The notes under the pieces are model-generated. The model was not told where the DNA came from and did not search any database. It saw nothing but the letters and a program-made list of their open reading frames with translations. From Ascaphus truei (taxonomy: Eukaryota; Chordata; Amphibia; Anura; Ascaphidae), in NCBI GenBank assembly GCA_036426205.1, contig CM071568.1, forward strand, positions 221,576,966 through 221,640,965: a stretch of DNA of 64,000 nt. The letters are read 5' to 3'. Below are positions 58,376 to 64,000 of the stretch, in pieces. A program made the position numbers and the translations under genes. The first letter of the stretch is position 1; each line of letters begins with the position of its first letter.

Positions 58376-58870
58376 GCCAATGTTAATTGCAAAGTGATTT
58401 AGTTGAGTCACACCACTCGGTGTAAACGAGCCTGGATTTATTTTGTCATTGAGAGAGGGGGGGGGGGGGTGGTGATACGGACAAACTATTGACTGTTATA
58501 ATGCACACAGTACAATAAACTTGGACTCCCCCCCTTCCTGTAGTGCTTCATCGCCTGCTGAAGAAAAAAAATGGTTGCAGGATTAGGGAATTGAAGGCCT
58601 TGACTGTATAACTCTATTGACAGGCACACAAAATGAATAACCGTACCTGTAAACTATAATTAATTATTAGAAATAATAGGTAATACAAACATGTCTAATA
58701 CAAATAAAGCATGTACTTTATATAATATATACTGTACAAAGTGGAGAGTAAGCGCAGATATAAAATGGTTAATGTTCAGTAATATTAGGCTAACATTGAA
58801 ACAGGTCGTCAGTACCATACTTACCTTTATTATACTTACTGTAATTACCTTACTACAGTACAGTACAGTA
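58376..58870. other. AT-rich stretch 3' of the transposase relic
   Basis: No gene. G-run at 58,458-58,470. Confidence 0.4.
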
Positions 58871-58875
58871 CCTTA

Positions 58876-59832
58876 CTACTTGCCATTACGCTCTAAATGT
58901 ATGGGCAAAACGGTGGCAATGTAGTCAATATAAATATTGCATTTTTGTACGGTGAATATGTCGTTCCAGACACTCAGTATTCCTTGTCTTAATTCCACTT
59001 TGTTGGATACCTTAAAAACATTCCTTATATGATTCTTCATCGCATGCCAGACCAATTCTATCAGGTTCAAATCTCGTGATCTGGAATGGGAGGGGAAAAA
59101 AATGTCGAATTAGTTGATTAGATAAAACCTGTTTAAAACAATGAGAAACAGTTTCTGTACACTGGAACACTTACTCCGGTGGCGTCTTAACCTATTTGAA
59201 AAAATACTTTATCCATGATTCCTGGAACAAGAAAATAAAAAACTGAAAAAGATGAACTTTTTTGGGTACAGAATACACTACAGTTGTACGGTGCATGAGG
59301 CTTTGTGCATTATTTTACCCTCAAAGATGATTATGCATCCTAGTCCCCATCTAGAGATCGCACCCAACACATGCATCTTCAGTGGGTTCTTGGGCCGCGG
59401 CTTCAGAGATAGCCGTTCTTTTTTGCGGAATGCAAAAGTGGCAAATCTCTCAAGAGCGACAATTGTCTCGTCAGAAAAGATGACATCCTAAAAGGTCTCG
59501 CCACTTTCGATCCATGCCCGTGCTTGGTCCACTCTTTTTATCTTGTTGGCCTCCCTTAACATAGGATACGCTCTGTAATGATAAGGAAGAATTTTACAGG
59601 GACTGTACAGGCAAACCACACTGTTACCTAAAGTACAGTACTGTACAACATTTTAGCTGTACTGTCACAGTAATTGCAGTGCAGTATCAACCCTGTTGTG
59701 TCACTCTGCATACTATTGCAATATACTGTACATTACTACAGTAAGACACTTACTTTAAACGACCATATTTCTGGAGGCGCATGTGCGACGGATCAGGAGA
59801 TGGCAGCTTAATTTGAAGGCTCCGCCGATCCC
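58876..59832 (-). pseudogene. Multi-exon Tc1/mariner-type transposase relic
   Basis: DDE transposases cut and paste DNA. Minus-strand pieces with splice signals: E1 59,832-59,754 (after ttgcgcag, before gtaagtg; ends LQKYGRL plus two bases of the next codon); E2 59,572-59,319 (after cattacag; its first base completes the codon left by E1; AYPMLREANKIKRVDQARAW, DVIFSDET with the first Asp, KPRPKNPLKMHVLGAIS, IIIFEG; donor gtaaaa); E3 59,221-59,175 (after cttgttccag; continues the frame with IMDKVFF); E4 59,080-58,876 (after ttttcccctcccattccag; SRDLNLIELVWHAMKN with the third acidic residue; stop). Defects: TAG in E2 (after ETF), stop in E3, E3/E4 phases disagree, and the segment with the second catalytic Asp is missing. 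The 5' exons would lie beyond the L1 starting at about 59,850. Confidence 0.72.
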
Positions 59833-59916
59833 CTGCGCAATTAAATAAATAAATACCACTAACACCCGTCCTAACAAGGCGCAAAACATACCCAATGAAG
59901 CGTTGAAACGGCGGCT

Positions 59917-60794
59917 ATGCCAACAACTCGGGCCACGACAAAAAGCACAAAGAGAAAGTCCCTAGATCTGAGATCCTATTATTGGCATACAGAGCAGGCA
60001 AAGACCAGGGACGAGATGGCCATGTCAGTGGGCGGGAGTTCCGACACGGACTCCACGCAAGGAAGGGGGGACCCAGAGGAGGATGCGGAGATGCAGCCTG
60101 TCCTACGGAAGGACATGACAAAATTTTTAAAAGAAATAAAGGACTTTTTCCGTAGTGAAATAGATGGGTTGCGCAAAGCTATACAGGGGATAGGAGAACG
60201 CACTCATGAACTGGAGCAGCAGATGGACGTCTCGATGGAGTGTCACCAACACACAGGGCAAGAACTAGCCCAAATAAAACAAAGGTTGCTATAACTAGAA
60301 CAGAAGCACGAAGATGGAGAAAACCGGGACAGAAGAAACAATCTTCGGCTGCGAGGCATACCTGAGGAGGTCCTAGATGTCGAGGACTTTGTGGGGAGGT
60401 GGATGGAGTCCCTGCTGCCAGATAAATCCCCTCAGAGCTCCAACTGGTCAGATGCCATCGTGCCTTGCGGGCGAAACCTCTTCCCAATAACCCCCCGCGG
60501 GACGTCATCATGCGCATCCACTATTTTAAAATAAAAGAGGAGATTAGCAAAATCACCAGGGCATCCCCCACACTTCAGTTCGAGGGAGTGAAACTGTCTG
60601 TCTATCAAGACATATCCCCCACTACACTCAATAAAAGGCGTGCGCTACAACCCCTAACAAAGGTGCTGAGAGAGAGGGGCATACGCTATAGGTGGGTCTT
60701 TCCCTTTGGACTCCTCGTTATTAAAGATGGTAAAGCTCACAGCCTGCGGCATCTAGATGAAGGGGTAGCGCTCCTAAAAACCCTAGGAGTATAG
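59917..60794 (+). pseudogene. L1 ORF1p, one stop and one frameshift
   Basis: Starts MPTTRATTKSTKRKSLDLRS. Coiled-coil part KEIKDFFRSEIDGLRKAI and LEQQMDVSMECHQH. TAA at 60,292 interrupts; the frame continues QKHEDGENRDRRNNLRLRGI (RRM start). A frameshift near 60,430 then leads to PPRDVIMRIHYFKIKEEI, LQFEGVKLSVYQDISPTT and RYRWVFPFGLLVIKDGKAHS, ending TAG at 60,792. Same architecture as the intact copy at 31.7-30.7 kb, whose protein has about 40 extra C-terminal residues. Confidence 0.85.
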
Positions 60795-62539
60795 GACACG
60801 CTCCCGCTGCAAACAGAGCAGCGCCCGACAGGAGAAACAACCTGGACAAGAATGAACAGGGCGGCCGAGAACAAGAAAGCCAACAATAAAAACAAACTCT
60901 GAGACTTGGATGGTGAATCTGCTTGGCTAACGCCCCCTAGTTGTACCCCCGGTGCCCCTGGATGGTCGAGGAGCACGATGCCCCCTGGGATGCCACGGGT
61001 GCTGGGTGCAGGGACAAAGTTTATGTTTAAATCCTGCAACTACTGTTTGAAGCTGTTTTACCACCAATGTTTTGCCTCCAGTGAAGTTAACACTTTTTGA
61101 CCTCTGAAAGAAATGTAAGAAATACCTTGTTCCACTATAGAGACAATGGCCAAAAAGATGGCGCCTCCTGAACCTGCTTGAAGAGGCATCGTGGTGCCGA
61201 GGAAGAAGCGGGAGCTCTTCGCGGGCTAACATGGCGCCCCTGCAAAAGGCGCGAATGGACTGCTGCAGAGGCAAGTGGGTGGTGGGGGAGGATGCAGAGG
61301 CGGAGTCGCGGGAGCAGAGGAGAGAGAGGGAGGTCCCACTTACCCGATCCGAGGACAACAGGATCTGGCATCAGAGACAGGGGCCGGGCACCCGGAAATG
61401 ACGTCACCGGCAGATCAACCAGGAAGTGCAGAGGGGAAATAGCGGGGTCCCGAGGCAGAGGTACGCAAATTCCTCGGCCGAGGGACCCGACCTAATGATA
61501 CGGGGGGAGAGGAGGGGGGAGGGGCAGCAAGGGGATGGTTGGAGGGGGGGCCCCAGGAGAGAGGTTCGGCGGTGAGGGATATAAAGCTCAGGCACTGATA
61601 TGGCACAGAGCATCAGGCAGCATAACCAGTGGGTGGAGACCGGGCAGAGGTGCGGGGGATGATAAGCGGGAGGTAGGACGAGGAGTAGGAAGGAGGGGAG
61701 GAGAAGGGCAAGAGGAGAAAGCAGGAGGTGGAGAGGGAAAGGAAGTGCGGGGGGGGGGGGACGAGGGGAGGAGGAGGTACAAGTTGAAGGGGGAAGAAGA
61801 GTAAGGGATTCGGGGGAACACAGGCAGGCGAAAACAAGGAGGGGGGGGAAAGAAAACACAAGGGAGGAACAGAAATATTAAAAACAAAAAATAGGGAAAA
61901 CAAAAAACAGAGGAAAGAGGGTCAAACAAGTGCCCAAATAGTTACAGCAGCAGGGTAGTTAACCCATACAAGGTTATAAGTTGGGGGACAGGGTATAAAG
62001 TTATAAAGTTGGGTTTCCCAGGATAGCTGGGTGTAAGGACTACACAATGGCATACAATATAGGAGTATTTAGTTCTAACTACGATAATGCTCCATAGCGC
62101 AGGGGGTTAGGAGGTAGCTCCGCTCTCCTGGCAGTAGGCATGGGCCTCGACCACACTGATCAGGGAATATCGAGGTCAGTGGGGAAAGACAAGGGGAATG
62201 TGGACCTCCTTCAGAACTGGAGCCTTGCATGGAAGAACGGAGTGGTGGATGCAAGGACACGGAGTCGCCGGGCACATGAGCTCAGACCAGCAAGGTCTAG
62301 CAAGAGCTCAGAACTATTGTTGTTGATGCTGATTATGATGATGTCTACACTACATGTTGTGTTGTCTCCCTGGTATGTTTTTGTGAGTCTCTCTCCCCCC
62401 CTCCTGTCCCGACCACCCACATGGATCGATTATTGTAGTGACTGGAGCTGTGCGGCCCAACGGCAACTCAACCATCGCCCGGCAAGGTCACCCGTATCAA
62501 TACACAGAATGGGGTAAGCAGTTCTATACACACACCACA
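60795..62539 (+). mobile_element. L1 inter-ORF spacer with purine-rich tract
   Basis: 1.7 kb, non-coding. Contains a strongly purine-biased G-rich stretch at 61,490-61,860. The ORF-like serine/proline-rich frames on the minus strand here come from that bias. No internal promoter or ribosome-entry signal can be identified by eye. Confidence 0.6.
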
Positions 62540-64000
62540 ATGTCTGTAACCTGGCTATCTCAAAATGTGAAAGGCTTTAACAGCCCGCAAAAGCGGAGAG
62601 TTGCCTTTTCTGAATACAAGAAAAAGAAGATTGATGTTTTGTTTCTACAAGAAACCCACTTTAGAGCCAGACATAACCCTAGATATCTAGATGCCCAGTA
62701 TCGGCAGTTTTATCTAGCCTCAGCAAGAGAGAAAAAAAGGGAGTAGCTATACTTCTACATAATAGTTTCCCATTCAAAATAGATCAAATTAAAAGAGATG
62801 TTGAAGGCAGATATCTTATTCTGATAGGGACAATACAAAACAGTAGCCTGACCTTGGCCTCGGTCTATGCCCCGTGCGAGAACGACCCACAGTTCTTTCG
62901 CTCTTTCTTTGCACTCTTGAATAGGGTCGCAGAGGGTAGCATAGTGCTCGCAGGGGACCTTAATAAACGACTAGACCCGCACATGGACAGGACCCAGACG
63001 AAACATAGAGACAGAGCAGAGGGGGTCACAGCACACCGACAGGGGATCAGGGACAATCAGCTGGTGGACATTGGGAGGGAACAGCACCTAGGGGAGCGAA
63101 GTTACACATTCTACTCAAACCCGCACGACAGCTACAGCAGGATCGATTATTTTCTGGTGTCAGCTAGATTGGTCCCCCAGATCATCTACTCAGGAATCCA
63201 TGATATTTCATGGTCAGATCATGCACCAATTGAGCTGAGGTGCTCCCAGATCAAACGGGTTAGCCCGGGAGCAAATTGGAAATTAAATGAGTCCCTACTC
63301 AAGATCCCAGAAACCGCGCAACAAATTAAAGAGGAGATCTCACAATTCTTTAAAACTAACACCGGCAGTGTGAAATCCCACATCACCCTGTGGGAGGCTC
63401 ACAAGGACACTATGCGAGGGGTCCTGATAAACATAGCAGCAAGTAAGAAAAAGACAAGGGACGCGAAAACAAAGATACTAAGGGAGAGGCTCCATGAGCT
63501 CTCTACCCAGCACGCCCAATCGGGCAGAGCTGACACATTGAAGGAGTTGAAGGACGTAAGAATAGAACTTAACCTCCTCCTCACTTCCCAGGCATGAGAA
63601 GGCACTGAGTTGGACAAAGAGGAAATTTTTTGAAAAATCGAACAAGCCAGATACCATGCTAGCAAGGAAAATTCGCAATAAACAACACAACTACACAATT
63701 TATGCGATTAAGACTAGAACGGGAGAGTTAACAGCCAATCCCAAACACATAGTTGAGGAGGTTATAGCTTACTACGAGGGGTTATATGATGGCCAGAAGG
63801 TCAGACACAATGCTAAGACAAGTAAAGCTTTAGGCGAATTTTTAGCCAAAGCAGAACTGCCAAAATTAACAATGTTGGAGCGGGAGTTCCTTGGAACGGA
63901 GTTCACAGCGGAAGAACTACAAGAAGTAGTTGCTAACCTTAAACCTGCAAAAGCTCCAGGCCCCGATGGTTTTTCTAACTTATACTATAAAAAATATATA
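62540..64000 (+). pseudogene. L1 ORF2, endonuclease and start of RT (partial)
   Basis: Starts MSVTWLSQNVKGFNSPQKRR. Endonuclease motifs: FLQETHFRA (62,643), VYAPCEN, LAGDLN, YSRIDYFLVS, WSDHAPIEL. Frameshift near 62,735 (after EKKR), a break near 63,596 (TGA after SQA), then the linker (ARKIRNKQHNYTIYAIKTRTG) and RT start (KAPGPDGFSNLYYKKY, 63,949) running off the window. It supplies the uninterrupted linker (GANWKLNESLLKIPETAQQI ... THITLWEAHKD-like region) that is partly missing from the 12-16 kb copy. Confidence 0.85.

Larger units (their letters stand above)
59850..64000 (+). mobile_element. L1 LINE, nearly full 5' part, runs off the window
   Basis: Contains a short 5' UTR, ORF1 (59,917-60,794), a 1.7-kb inter-ORF spacer and ORF2 from 62,540 past the window end. 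The 5' boundary near 59,850 lies just upstream of transposase exon E1, suggesting insertion next to or into that gene. The 3' end and TSD are outside the window. Confidence 0.8.

Noticed and set aside
61404..61929. Ser/Pro/Leu-rich minus-strand frames
   Set aside because: Antisense of the purine tract in the L1 spacer.

Overview
The window reads as nuclear DNA from a vertebrate with a large, repeat-rich genome, most likely a frog or other amphibian. Reasons: decayed L1-clade LINEs with RRM-type ORF1, Ty3/Gypsy elements of the Gmr1 and Sushi types, PIF/Harbinger-like and hAT-like MITEs, and two interspersed repeats (about 24.2 kb and 28.6 kb) of a kind I associate with anuran genomes. The only host-gene signal is one CaM-kinase-I exon, best fitting camk1d, at 28.1 kb on the + strand. 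The simplest reading is that the window lies inside very large camk1d introns. I see no prokaryotic features, tRNA, rRNA or CRISPR.

Layout. 1-1.6 kb is unassigned. 1.68-2.56 kb is the end of an L1 ORF1 plus inter-ORF sequence. 2.56-10.66 kb is an inverted copy of 10.70-17.76 kb. A 47-bp sequence lies in direct orientation at the outer edge of the left arm and at the centre. Removing 2,558-10,706 would join ORF1 (1.7-2.0 kb) to ORF2 (12.06-16.4 kb) as one L1. The arms hold L1 inter-ORF DNA, a broken ORF2 carrying a 0.6-kb insert, an older L1 relic, and the LTR and RNase H end of a Gypsy element. The rest of that Gypsy element (RT, integrase, protease, gag; minus strand) runs to 21.48 kb. 21.5-25.9 kb is AT-rich DNA with an LTR segment, a dispersed repeat and a CA microsatellite. 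26.0-27.05 kb is a 5'-truncated L1 with a target-site duplication (TSD). 28.1 kb is the kinase exon, and a hAT-like MITE follows at 28.9 kb. 30.0-31.87 kb is an ORF1-only L1 with an 18-bp TSD.

33.6-39.6 kb holds LTR segments and a gag-like reading frame I do not recognise. 39.7-44.5 kb holds GC-rich and foldback MITEs and another LTR-like block. 44.5-47.56 kb is a decayed Sushi-like Gypsy (minus strand). 48-54.9 kb is a cluster of Harbinger-like MITEs and foldback elements, two of them nested in an older coding relic. 57-58 kb is an L1 fragment (minus). 58.9-59.83 kb is a Tc1/mariner-type transposase relic split into exons with splice signals. 59.9 kb to the end is an L1 with broken ORF1 and ORF2 that runs off the edge.

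The genes do not form a pathway; they are layers of insertions. The points most worth checking are the giant inverted repeat (real palindrome or assembly artefact), the intron-containing transposase, the Gmr1-type integrase-before-RT order with SCAN-like gag, the ORF1-only L1 insertion, and the unrecognised gag-like LTR element.
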